From Pseudomonas abieticivorans (GTDB lineage Bacteria; Pseudomonadota; Gammaproteobacteria; Pseudomonadales; Pseudomonadaceae), in assembly GCF_023509015.1 (NCBI RefSeq), contig NZ_CP094975.1:6565501-6629500 (forward strand): 64,000 nucleotides of DNA, read 5' to 3'. Both the position numbers and the translations under genes were made by a program. The notes below the pieces were generated by a model. That model saw only the letters and a list, made by a program, of their open reading frames with translations. It made no database searches and was not told the DNA's origin. Position 1 is the stretch's first letter. The number at the start of each line of letters is the position of its first letter. Positions 8,469 to 16,829 of the stretch are shown piece after piece.

Positions 8469-10703
8469 CTAGAGCGCCAGCCAGCCGCTGGCGGCCAGGC
8501 GCTCGAGTTCTTCGTTGCAAACGCCCAGCCCTTGCAGCACCTGCCGAGTGTGCTGGCCCAGGGCTGGGGGCGGTCGCTGCAGGGACAACGGCAGATCGCC
8601 GAAATCCCAGAACGCGCCAATCTGTTGCAGGTCGCCATACACAGCATGGGGGTAATGGGCGTGCAGGCCGGCGGCGGCGTGTTCAGGGTCGTCGAGGAAA
8701 GCGTCCAACTGCGCCTCCAGCACCGCTTCGGCCGGTACTTCGGCGCCGGCCAGGGCCGCCAACGCCGCTTTTCGGGTCAGGCCGGCGCACCATTGCGGCG
8801 GCGAGCGGCCCGTCAGTTGATCGAATCGCAGGGCTTCGGCAGGCGCCAGGGCAGCGACGGCGATCCAACCATCGCTGCAGGGGTAGAGACGGTGATGGTC
8901 GCCCAGGCCGGTCTGTTGTCCGTCCATGTGCGCGACCGGCGTCAGGGTGCCATCCTCTCGTACCACGGTTTCGCTCAGGGTCAGCAGAGTCGCACCCAGC
9001 AACGAGGAGCTGACCATTTGCCCGGCACCACTGCGATTGCGCTGGTACAGCCCCAGCAGCAACGCGTAGAGCGAGGACAGCCCGGCGAAAAAATCACCCA
9101 CGCCAAAGCGCAGCCACATGGGTGGCTGCCCCTGACCGCCCTGCTCCATTTCCCAACCGCACGAGGCCTGCATCAACTGGTCGAACCCCGGCCAATCGGC
9201 ACGCGGCCCCGTGGCGCCATATGCACTGACGTGGCAGTAAAGCAACTGGGGGTTCAGCGCCTTGAGGCTGTCGTAATCCACCTTGAGCTTGCGCGCGGCC
9301 GGCAGACGCATGTTGTGGTGCACCACGTCGGCCCAGCGCACCAGGGTTTGGACCAATGGGTCGGTCTGCTCGACGCCCAGTTGCAGCGCCACCCCAAGCT
9401 TGCCGCGCTGGGTACCACTGAAGATGCGTTCCAGGCGGCGCATGGCATCGCCCTTGGGCGCCTCGACCTTGATCACCTCGGCACCCAGGTCTGCCAGCAG
9501 CATGCAGGCGAATGGCCCGGCCAGGTAGGCGCCCAGGTCCAGCACCTTGAGGCCGTGCAGCGGCGGCAAGGGCGGCGGCGCAGTTACCGGCACAGTGGCC
9601 GCGTGACCTGGCCGGTCGCTCAATCGACCGTTGGCCTCGCCAGCCCGGGGCGCGCCGGCACCGACCCGCGCAGGCGGTTGCACCTGCCAGGCCGGGCCCG
9701 GCTGAAGGGTATGGCCCAGTTGCGGGTCTTGCACCTGCACCACGTAGCCATTGAGGCGCGCTTGCTCATCGAAGTAGATCTGACCCAAGGGCGCGGCGAT
9801 CTGCGCGGCCACGTCGTGCTGCCAGAAATGCTCGGCCCAGTCTTGCGCCGGCCGGGTCGCGATCACCGCTTTGTTCGCGCCGAAATTGGGCGCGACATGG
9901 CTGGGCGGCCACAGCGCATTGAGCCGTGCCACCTCCACCTCGCCCAACTCGGCCAGGGCGGCGCTCATCCACGGGGCCTTGTCGGGCGAATAGTGCACAT
10001 GCAGCCAGCGGCCATCGGCGCACTGATGCAACGGGATGGGAATGTGCTTGTCCAGGCCCTTGGCAAACGCCTTGGTGGGCGTTTGCGCACGGTTCCAGTG
10101 CATGGTCATGGGCACCAACGCGGCCTGGGCCAGGCTGGTATGGGCGATGCCGCCGCGCCCGTCACGGTGGCGTGCGAGCAGGCGCGCCATCACCCCCACC
10201 ACGCATAGCCAGCACGCCAGCCAGTTGGCGAACGGCATGCGCACAAACACCGGGCCAACTCGGTGCCCGGGTTGCTCGTCCAAGAGCCCAAGGCGGGCCA
10301 GGATCAACGTCTCGCGAGGCAGCGCGTTGGCCAGCGCATGGCGCTGGGGCCAGCCACCGATCGCCGACACCACCAATTGCGGGAAGGCCGCGCCGAGCCC
10401 GGCATCCGCCAAGCCCAACGCTTGCGCCGCGCGTGGGGTGAGGTCATGCAGCAGCACATCGGCGCCCGCCAGCAGCGCGTGCAAGCGGGTGCGGTCGCCG
10501 CCGTCTTGCAGGTCCAGGGTAACGCTGCGCTTGCCACGGTTGAGCACCGCGAACAGCGCCGCCGGCTGGCGGGCAGGGTTGACGGGGGGCTCGACCATCA
10601 CCACCTCGGCGCCGGCCTCGCACAATTGCAGGCCTGCGGCAGAACCGGCGATACCGGTGCATAGGCTGATGACGCGAATACCATCGAGAATTGCCGGGGC
10701 CAT
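8469..10703 (-). CDS. two-domain CaiB/BaiF (class III) CoA-transferase
   Basis: A 744-residue protein with two consecutive family III CoA-transferase domains. Domain one is roughly residues 1-330 and begins LDGIRVISLCTGIAGSAAG. Domain two starts near 378 (LHGLKVLDLGAYLAGPFAC) and contains VIKVEAPKGDAMR. The second half keeps GVGDFFAGL, whose Asp is the expected acyl-anhydride nucleophile. By eye the matching position in the first half is Asn (FANWLACW), so that half may be catalytically dead. Single-domain relatives are about 400 residues and work as interlocked dimers, so a fusion would make an internal pseudo-dimer. As first gene of the operon it probably activates the pathway acid as a CoA thioester. 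Confidence 0.85.
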   Translation of the reverse strand: MAPAILDGIRVISLCTGIAGSAAGLQLCEAGAEVVMVEPPVNPARQPAALFAVLNRGKRSVTLDLQDGGDRTRLHALLAGADVLLHDLTPRAAQALGLADAGLGAAFPQLVVSAIGGWPQRHALANALPRETLILARLGLLDEQPGHRVGPVFVRMPFANWLACWLCVVGVMARLLARHRDGRGGIAHTSLAQAALVPMTMHWNRAQTPTKAFAKGLDKHIPIPLHQCADGRWLHVHYSPDKAPWMSAALAELGEVEVARLNALWPPSHVAPNFGANKAVIATRPAQDWAEHFWQHDVAAQIAAPLGQIYFDEQARLNGYVVQVQDPQLGHTLQPGPAWQVQPPARVGAGAPRAGEANGRLSDRPGHAATVPVTAPPPLPPLHGLKVLDLGAYLAGPFACMLLADLGAEVIKVEAPKGDAMRRLERIFSGTQRGKLGVALQLGVEQTDPLVQTLVRWADVVHHNMRLPAARKLKVDYDSLKALNPQLLYCHVSAYGATGPRADWPGFDQLMQASCGWEMEQGGQGQPPMWLRFGVGDFFAGLSSLYALLLGLYQRNRSGAGQMVSSSLLGATLLTLSETVVREDGTLTPVAHMDGQQTGLGDHHRLYPCSDGWIAVAALAPAEALRFDQLTGRSPPQWCAGLTRKAALAALAGAEVPAEAVLEAQLDAFLDDPEHAAAGLHAHYPHAVYGDLQQIGAFWDFGDLPLSLQRPPPALGQHTRQVLQGLGVCNEELERLAASGWLAL

Positions 10704-10858
10704 GTCGCACCTTTGGGTGTCTTGTCATGTTCACACCGCCTTGCAGCAAAGCTGCAAAACGAAACGTTGAACCGAGCTTAGGCGCTTTCGATGATATTCC
10801 CTATACAGATAACGATTCTGAATGCAGAACCATAATCAACACCCCCCTGCCCTACGCC

Positions 10859-11404
10859 TTACTTGGCCAACTCGGCGTCGATGGCCGCCAACAAGCGAGG
10901 GTCGTCAGCAGCCACGTCCGGGGCAAAGCGGCCGACCACCTGCCCGGTGCGATCCAAGAGGAATTTCTCGAAGTTCCACACCACCTGGTCGCTGGCGCCC
11001 GAGTCGATGCCGTAGCCCTTCAGGCGCTCGCGAAACGGTCCCTCGCCGGTGCTCACCGGCTGCGCGGCAGTCAACCGGGCGTAGAGTGGGTGCTGGTCGT
11101 CACCGCGAACCGACACCTTGGAAAACAACGGGAACTGCACGCCATAGGTCAACGAACAGAATTCCTGGATCTGCTCGTCGCTGCCGGGTTCCTGCTCCTT
11201 GAAGTTGTTTGCAGGAAACCCCAGCACGCTCAGGCCTTGGGCATGCTTTTGCTGATAGAGCTTTTCCAACCCCTCGTATTGGGGCGTCAGGCCGCATTTG
11301 GAGGCGACATTGACCACCAGCAACACCCGGCCCTGATACTCATCCAGGGTTGCGGGAGTGCCGTCGATTTTTTGCAAAGGGATGTCGTAGAGTGAATCGG
11401 TCAT
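10859..11404 (-). CDS. glutathione peroxidase family protein (2-Cys, thioredoxin-type)
   Basis: A 181-residue GPx-fold peroxidase without signal peptide. The peroxidatic residue is C37 in NVASKCGLTPQ, a Cys and not selenocysteine. The FPANNF loop replaces the usual FPCNQF. C83 in EFCSLTYGV sits where thioredoxin-dependent members keep the resolving cysteine, and WNFEKF supplies the conserved Trp. It therefore probably reduces peroxides with thioredoxin rather than glutathione. It stands alone, 155 bp from the CoA-transferase gene, and its product is expected in the cytoplasm. Confidence 0.88.
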   Translation of the reverse strand: MTDSLYDIPLQKIDGTPATLDEYQGRVLLVVNVASKCGLTPQYEGLEKLYQQKHAQGLSVLGFPANNFKEQEPGSDEQIQEFCSLTYGVQFPLFSKVSVRGDDQHPLYARLTAAQPVSTGEGPFRERLKGYGIDSGASDQVVWNFEKFLLDRTGQVVGRFAPDVAADDPRLLAAIDAELAK

Positions 11405-11611
11405 GGCAGGGCCTTGTTAAATGTGATCGGTTGATGGAAAAGACAAAAGTACCGCCCGAACAAAATAGAACACATTATCAATATATGTCCAACAAACACC
11501 CGGCCGAAGGCCTGATTAACCATGACGGCCAATCGACGCCAGCCCTCACCGATTGGCCTGGGCCCCCAGCAGGAAAAACCCGGCACGCTTGCCAAATCCA
11601 CCGGCACCCTT

Positions 11612-11630
11612 GAAAATGAGATTCATTATC
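11612..11630 (+). promoter_or_regulatory. Fur box upstream of sigma factor gene
   Basis: The 19 bases starting GAAAATGAGATTC match 16 of 19 positions of the Fur consensus (GATAATGATAATCATTATC). The site lies 26 bp before the ATG of the ECF sigma factor, so iron-replete Fur should repress the sigma/anti-sigma genes. Confidence 0.8.
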
Positions 11631-11656
11631 ATAAATTCTCGTTTCAGGTTTGAGCC

Positions 11657-12166
11657 ATGCCCACTGTCGACCTCGCGCAGCAACAGGCCGTGCAAACGCT
11701 GTACACCCACCACCACCCCTGGCTGTGTGGTTGGTTGCGTAAACGGCTTGGCTGTATGGACCACGCGGCGGACCTGGCGCAAGACACGTTCATACGGGTG
11801 CTAACCCAGCGCAAAGCCCCGGAACTGCGCGAGCCGCGTGCTTATTTGAGCACCATTGCACGCAGCCTGATGATCGACATGTTCCGCCGCCGTGCCCTGG
11901 AGCAGGCCTATCTTGAAGTGCTGGCGGCCAGGCCCGAAGCCGTGGACATCTCACCTGAAACACGCTTGCTGATCATTGAAACCTTGCTGCAGATCGATCA
12001 ATTGCTCGATGGGCTGGGCAGCCGCACCCGCGAGATTTTTCTGATGTCGCAGCTCGATGGCATGAGTTACGTGGACATCGGTCGGCAACTGGGCGTCTCG
12101 GTCAATACCGTCAAAAAGCACGCCGTGCGGGCCTTGATGCAGTGCCTGCTGGCTACCGAGGAGTAA
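11657..12166 (+). CDS. ECF sigma factor, iron-starvation (FecI-like) type
   Basis: A 169-residue extracytoplasmic-function sigma-70 factor. Region 2 includes HHPWLCGWLRKRLG and DLAQDTFIRVL; region 4 has MSYVDIGRQLGVSVNTVKKH. Length and motif spelling fit the FecI/FoxI/FiuI group that drives a nearby TonB receptor. A Fur box lies directly upstream. The FecR gene starts 3 bp after its stop, and the receptor gene follows, giving a complete cell-surface signalling cassette. Confidence 0.9.
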   Translation: MPTVDLAQQQAVQTLYTHHHPWLCGWLRKRLGCMDHAADLAQDTFIRVLTQRKAPELREPRAYLSTIARSLMIDMFRRRALEQAYLEVLAARPEAVDISPETRLLIIETLLQIDQLLDGLGSRTREIFLMSQLDGMSYVDIGRQLGVSVNTVKKHAVRALMQCLLATEE

Positions 12167-12169
12167 GCC

Positions 12170-13108
12170 ATGGCGATGGATCATGCCACCCTTGAGGCGG
12201 CGGCGCGCTGGTACGTGGACCTGCGTTGCGACGACGTCGATGAGGCCACGCGCCAAGCGCACAGGCGCTGGCTGGACAGTGCACCGGGCCATCGCCAGGC
12301 GTGGGACCGGTTGACGCTGCTGCAAGAAAGCTTTGGGCGGGTAGGCCCGGGCCTTGCCCGCCCCATGCTGAGCAACGCCCGCGCCAAACGCAGGGAGTTC
12401 CTCAAGGTACTGTCGCTGTTGCTGGCGGCGGGCGGCACGGGCACCTTGGCCTGGCGCACCACCGCGCTGCCAACGCTGTTGGCAGACCAACGTACCGCCA
12501 CCGCAGAGCGCCTGAGCCTGCGCCTGGACGACGGCAGCCAACTGCTGCTCAACACCTGCACGTCGGTGAACATCCGCTACACCCCGCGCCTTCGCGAGGT
12601 GCAACTGCTCAGTGGGGAAATCCTCATTGAAACCGCCCATGACGCTCTAGCCCGACCGTTTGTGGTGCACACCCAGGAAGGCAGCATCCGCGCCCTGGGT
12701 ACGCGCTTCATCGTGTTGCGTGAAGCCGATCACTCGCAGGTATGCGTGCTGGAGCATGCCGTCCAAGTGCGCACGGCAGCGCTGGGCCCGGCAGTGCAGG
12801 TAGAGGCTGGGCACAGGCTGATGTTCCGTCAGGATCAGGTAGGCAGCGTACTACCCGCCCCCGCGCAGGCGGATGCCTGGACCCGCGGCATGCTGGTGGT
12901 CAACGACTGGTACCTGGCGGACCTGATCAGCGAACTGCAGCGCTATCGCCCGGGTTATCTGGGCTGTGATCCAGCCGTTGCAGGCCTGCGGATTTCGGGG
13001 TCGTTCCACCTGTCCAACATCGACACCATTCTGGCAAATCTGTCGTCCACCTTACCGGTGCGCATCTGGCAATTGAGCCGTTATTGGACTCGCGTGGAGC
13101 CCGCATAG
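12170..13108 (+). CDS. FecR family anti-sigma/sigma regulator
   Basis: A 312-residue inner-membrane regulator. The N-terminal cytoplasmic DUF4880-type domain has AAARWYVDL and the Trp-rich pattern RRWLDSAPGHRQAWDRL. A single membrane segment (VLSLLLAAGGTGTLAW) is near residues 77-92. The periplasmic part carries the FecR domain (LDDGSQLLLNTCTSV, GEILIETAHD, VHTQEGSIRALGTRF) and ends in a DUF4974/STN-like fold. It receives the signal from the receptor and controls the sigma factor encoded just upstream. GAGGAG near the sigma stop codon serves as its ribosome site. Confidence 0.9.
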   Translation: MAMDHATLEAAARWYVDLRCDDVDEATRQAHRRWLDSAPGHRQAWDRLTLLQESFGRVGPGLARPMLSNARAKRREFLKVLSLLLAAGGTGTLAWRTTALPTLLADQRTATAERLSLRLDDGSQLLLNTCTSVNIRYTPRLREVQLLSGEILIETAHDALARPFVVHTQEGSIRALGTRFIVLREADHSQVCVLEHAVQVRTAALGPAVQVEAGHRLMFRQDQVGSVLPAPAQADAWTRGMLVVNDWYLADLISELQRYRPGYLGCDPAVAGLRISGSFHLSNIDTILANLSSTLPVRIWQLSRYWTRVEPA

Positions 13109-13223
13109 CCACCTGCCGGAAAATAATTCAAGCCAAGGGGGTGTGGTTTTCGATTCTCGTTCGACTTGGTAGAGAGAGGCGCAATAGACGCTACCACTAC
13201 TGCCATTGGGCGAAGGAAACTGT

Positions 13224-15653
13224 ATGTCCGCACACACGCTAACGATTGACCGCCCCCACAGACTCGCACGCGCGGTACGCCGGGGGGTGTTGGGCCTTGC
13301 CCTGGGCGTGCCACTGGCAGCCGCGGCCGTTACGCCGTCAGCGTGGGCGCAAACCCGGCAAGAAATCAGCTTTGATATTCCCGCAGGCGCCGTGGATGTG
13401 GCGCTGGCACAGTTTTCGGCCGCCACCTTGGCAAACATCTCTTTCGCCCCGGGTGCAGCACAAGGGCGACGGTCCACCGGTTTGCACGGCAGCTATTCGG
13501 TGGACTCCGGTTTGCGCCAATTGCTGGCCGGCAGTTCGTTGCAAGCGGTGCAGTTGGCCGATGGCAGCTACACGTTGATCCCCGTGGTGGACGGCGCGGT
13601 ACAACTTGACCTCACCAGCATTTCGGGCAAAACCGCAGAGCCCGCAGGCGGCCCGGTGCAAGGCTACGTGGCCACGCACAGCAGCGCCGGCACCAAGACC
13701 GACACGCCCCTGATCGAGACCCCGCAGTCGATCTCGGTGATCACCCGCCAGCAGATGCAAGCCCAGGGCGCGCAGACCGTTACCGATGCGCTGCGCTACG
13801 TGCCCGGCGTCAAGGTCGAAGCCTACGGCCTGGACCCAAAAGGGTTCGACTGGCTGTACATCCGTGGCTTCAACGGCCAGGCCAGCAGCGACTACCTCAA
13901 CGGCCTGCGTCAGCAAAACAACAGCTACGCGTTTTTCCGCAGCGAACCTTATTCGCTCGAGCGCATTGACGTGGTTCGGGGCCCGGCCTCCAGCCTGTTT
14001 GGCCAAGGCGATGCGGGCGGTATCGTCAACCGCGTGAGCAAAAAGCCTGAAGCCGACCACGTCAACGAAGTGCAGCTGACCGGCGGCAATCATGATCGCC
14101 TGCAAGGGCAGTTCGACATCGGCGGCGTGCTGAGCGACGATCAACACCTGCTCTACCGCGTGGTGGGCCTGGCGCGTGACGCCAACACCCAGGTGGATTA
14201 CGCCGACGGCCACGAACTGAAGGACGACCGCCTGTACCTCGCGCCCTCCCTCACTTGGGCGCCGGATGAAGACACCAGCCTGACCGTGCTCACCGACTTT
14301 TTGCGTGATCGCAACGGTGGCTCGCTGTTCGCCTACAGCACGCCCAGCGGCCACACCACCAACATCCTGATGGGTGACCACAGCTTCAACCACTTCTCGC
14401 AAGACCAGTACAGCCTGGGCTACGAATTTCGTCACCGCCTGAACGACACCTGGGAGTTGCGCCAGAACGCTCGCTATGGCCAGGTCGATCTGATTTTCCA
14501 GAACTTGCTGCCGGCCGCCGTTGATATCAGCTCTGGCAACGTGACGCGCATCGCCGACCGTTTCGACCAGCACATGGACACCTTTAACCTGGACAACCAA
14601 TTGCAGGCCGACTTCAGCACCGGCCCGCTGACCCACAAATTACTGCTGGGTGTTGACTACACCTGGCTGGACGCCGACGTCACCCGCTGGCGAACACTGG
14701 CGCCAAGCTTGAATCTCTACGATCCGCAGTACGGCCAGAACATCATCCGCCCCACGGCCGCCAATAGCTTGAGCTCCATTGATTACGACCAGACGGTCCA
14801 GCAGGTCGGCGGTTACCTGCAGGATCAAATCAAGTTCGATGACCACTGGATTCTCACGGCCGGCGGGCGCTATGACTATGTGCGTAATGCCCTGGACAAC
14901 CATGTAGGCGCCTCCAGCAACCAGAAGGACAACGCCTTTACCGGGCGCCTGGGGCTCACTTACCTGACCGATTTTGGCCTGGCGCCCTACGTCAGCTATG
15001 CCGAGTCCTTTACCCCGAACACCGGCACGGACGGCAATGCCAAAGCCTTTGACCCCAGCATGGCCCATCAATGGGAAGTGGGCGTGAAGTACCAGCCGGT
15101 CGATGCGATCCTGATGACCCTCGCCGCCTACGACCTGACCAAGACCAACGTGCTCACCAACGAGATCGTCGGTGGCGTCAACACGGGGTTCTCCGTGGCC
15201 TCCGGTGAGCAGAAATCCACAGGGGTGGAGGCCGAGATCAAGGCCCGGCTGGATCAGAACTGGGATGTGATCGCGTCCTACACCTACACCCATGCCGAAA
15301 TCACCAAGAGCAACCGCGGCGACGAAGGCAACCGCCCCGCCAACGTGCCCAAGCACATGGCCTCGGCCTGGCTGAACTACACCTTCCACCAAAACTGGCT
15401 GGACGGCTTGAGCCTGGGCGGCGGCGCCCGCTACACCGGCGCGCTGTACGGCGACAACGACAACACCTATCACATCGACAACTACACGCTGTTCGACCTG
15501 GGCGCCAGCTACCCGATCAACAAAAACGTGAGCGTCTCGGTGAATGCACAAAACCTGCTGGACACCGAGTACGTGGCCACCTGTGACGACTCGTACGAGT
15601 GCTACCCAGGGCTGCGGCGCACGTTGCTGACCAGCGTTAAATACGCCTGGTGA
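13224..15653 (+). CDS. TonB-dependent siderophore receptor with signalling (STN) domain
   Basis: An 809-residue outer-membrane receptor. The signal peptide ends near WAQT (about 45). The STN signalling domain follows (QEISFDIPAGAVDVALAQF), then the plug (ETPQSISVITRQQMQAQGA and DALRYVPGVKVE) and a 22-strand barrel ending in VKYAW with the terminal aromatic residue. The ATG at 13224 has AAGGA seven bases upstream. The 115-bp leader after fecR should hold the promoter read by the cognate sigma; GGAAAAT near 13117 resembles a FecI-type -35. No siderophore synthesis genes are near, so the ligand is probably a xenosiderophore, with the hydroxamate class (FoxA/FiuA) a guess. Confidence 0.9.
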   Translation: MSAHTLTIDRPHRLARAVRRGVLGLALGVPLAAAAVTPSAWAQTRQEISFDIPAGAVDVALAQFSAATLANISFAPGAAQGRRSTGLHGSYSVDSGLRQLLAGSSLQAVQLADGSYTLIPVVDGAVQLDLTSISGKTAEPAGGPVQGYVATHSSAGTKTDTPLIETPQSISVITRQQMQAQGAQTVTDALRYVPGVKVEAYGLDPKGFDWLYIRGFNGQASSDYLNGLRQQNNSYAFFRSEPYSLERIDVVRGPASSLFGQGDAGGIVNRVSKKPEADHVNEVQLTGGNHDRLQGQFDIGGVLSDDQHLLYRVVGLARDANTQVDYADGHELKDDRLYLAPSLTWAPDEDTSLTVLTDFLRDRNGGSLFAYSTPSGHTTNILMGDHSFNHFSQDQYSLGYEFRHRLNDTWELRQNARYGQVDLIFQNLLPAAVDISSGNVTRIADRFDQHMDTFNLDNQLQADFSTGPLTHKLLLGVDYTWLDADVTRWRTLAPSLNLYDPQYGQNIIRPTAANSLSSIDYDQTVQQVGGYLQDQIKFDDHWILTAGGRYDYVRNALDNHVGASSNQKDNAFTGRLGLTYLTDFGLAPYVSYAESFTPNTGTDGNAKAFDPSMAHQWEVGVKYQPVDAILMTLAAYDLTKTNVLTNEIVGGVNTGFSVASGEQKSTGVEAEIKARLDQNWDVIASYTYTHAEITKSNRGDEGNRPANVPKHMASAWLNYTFHQNWLDGLSLGGGARYTGALYGDNDNTYHIDNYTLFDLGASYPINKNVSVSVNAQNLLDTEYVATCDDSYECYPGLRRTLLTSVKYAW

Positions 15654-15654
15654 A

Positions 15655-15716
15655 CTGGCACTTTCTCCTGGGTGCGGCAAGCCGCGCCTGGGGGAAGTGC
15701 CCAGTCGCTATTTTTC
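15655..15716 (+). terminator. Rho-independent terminator after receptor gene
   Basis: An imperfect long hairpin follows the stop codon closely: the arm CTGGCACTTTCTCC pairs with GGGGGAAGTGCCCAG, closed by GCGGC/GCCGC, and is followed by ATTTTTC. It suits termination of the receptor transcript. Confidence 0.7.
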
Positions 15717-15804
15717 AGGCGCACACAAACCGGTCTGAACCTGTGGAACTGGCCACTGAACTGCTGGCACTGATCGCCCGTAAGTGCGCCCCCCGCACAG
15801 CACC

Positions 15805-16719
15805 TCAACTCACCCATTCCACCGTCTGCAAAATGCGCTTGTAGGGCGACTCTGCGGCCGCCATCTGCGCTTCGATCGTATCGATCAGGCACTCCAGAAA
15901 TTTCTCCGCCGCAGGCCTCAGTGGTTGGCCGCTGCGGCTGATCGCACCCACCAGCGCCGAGCCTACCGGCTCGCGCAGGGGCAGCGCACACAAGCCTTCG
16001 CGCTGGGCACACACCTCCACCAGCGGCCAGGGGAAAATACTGAGCATGTCGGTGTCGCGCAACAGGCTCAGGGTAATGGACAACGAATGGGAGAAGTGCG
16101 CGTGGCCCGGCGCGACGAATTCGCCGTCGTGGCGGGCGGACAGAATCCAGTCGGCGAACGCCAACTCGTCCAGCGAACGGCAGTCGGCCAAGGGGTGGCC
16201 GCGCCGCGCGACCACCGCGCAATCGGCGCTGAACAGCGGCACGTAGTTAAGGTCGACGTTGGTGCATTGGCTGTCCAGCCGGCCAATGAACAAATCCAGG
16301 CTGGCGTCGCGCAAACGCGGGTACGCGATCGAATGCAGGCCCTCGTGAAGCTCCAGTTGCACATGGGGATAGCGCTGGCGGAACTGTACCGTCACCTGCG
16401 CCAGCAAGGTCATCGCCAGCCACGGCGTGACCGCCACCGACAGGCGCCCTGCCAGCTCGCCCTTGCAATCGGCCACCACGTGGCTGGCGCTGTCCATCTG
16501 CGCCACCAGCAAGCGTGCCTGCTCCAGCAGGCGCTTGCCGGCTTCGGTAAAATCGATGCCCGAGGTGTTGCGCACCAGCAACTGCAGGGAAATCTCGCTT
16601 TCCAGCTTCTGCACCGCCTTGGTCACGGCCGCAGGCGAGGTGTCCAGGCGCTTGGCCGCACCGCGGATACTGCCCGCGTCGGCCACGGCCACCAGGGCGT
16701 TGAGTTGATAGAACTTCAT
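15805..16719 (-). CDS. LysR family transcriptional regulator
   Basis: A 304-residue LTTR. The N-terminal helix-turn-helix starts MKFYQLNALVAVADAGSIRG and includes RLDTSPAAVTKAVQKLE; the effector domain follows (LSVAVTPWLAMTLLAQV). The ATG at 16719 has AGG five bases upstream; a GTG two codons earlier is possible. It is divergent from the M20 hydrolase gene, 110 bp away, and most likely regulates that set of genes. Effector unknown. Confidence 0.88.
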   Translation of the reverse strand: MKFYQLNALVAVADAGSIRGAAKRLDTSPAAVTKAVQKLESEISLQLLVRNTSGIDFTEAGKRLLEQARLLVAQMDSASHVVADCKGELAGRLSVAVTPWLAMTLLAQVTVQFRQRYPHVQLELHEGLHSIAYPRLRDASLDLFIGRLDSQCTNVDLNYVPLFSADCAVVARRGHPLADCRSLDELAFADWILSARHDGEFVAPGHAHFSHSLSITLSLLRDTDMLSIFPWPLVEVCAQREGLCALPLREPVGSALVGAISRSGQPLRPAAEKFLECLIDTIEAQMAAAESPYKRILQTVEWVS

Positions 16720-16829
16720 GGTCACCTGCCGTTGTTAACCCAGGGTTGCCGCGTTCACCGCCAATTGCCTTTCAGGCCCTGGGGGGGCGGGCCTATGCTG
16801 GGCCCCATGCCCCTGGAAGAGCCTTGCCA

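Noticed and set aside
8532..10208. 558-codon plus-strand open frame
   Set aside because: Antisense to the CoA-transferase gene; no recognisable motif or ribosome site.
10812..10835. Fur-box-like stretch GATAACGATTCTGAATGC
   Set aside because: Too few matches to the consensus beyond the first half, and the neighbouring genes (CoA-transferase, peroxidase) give no iron context.
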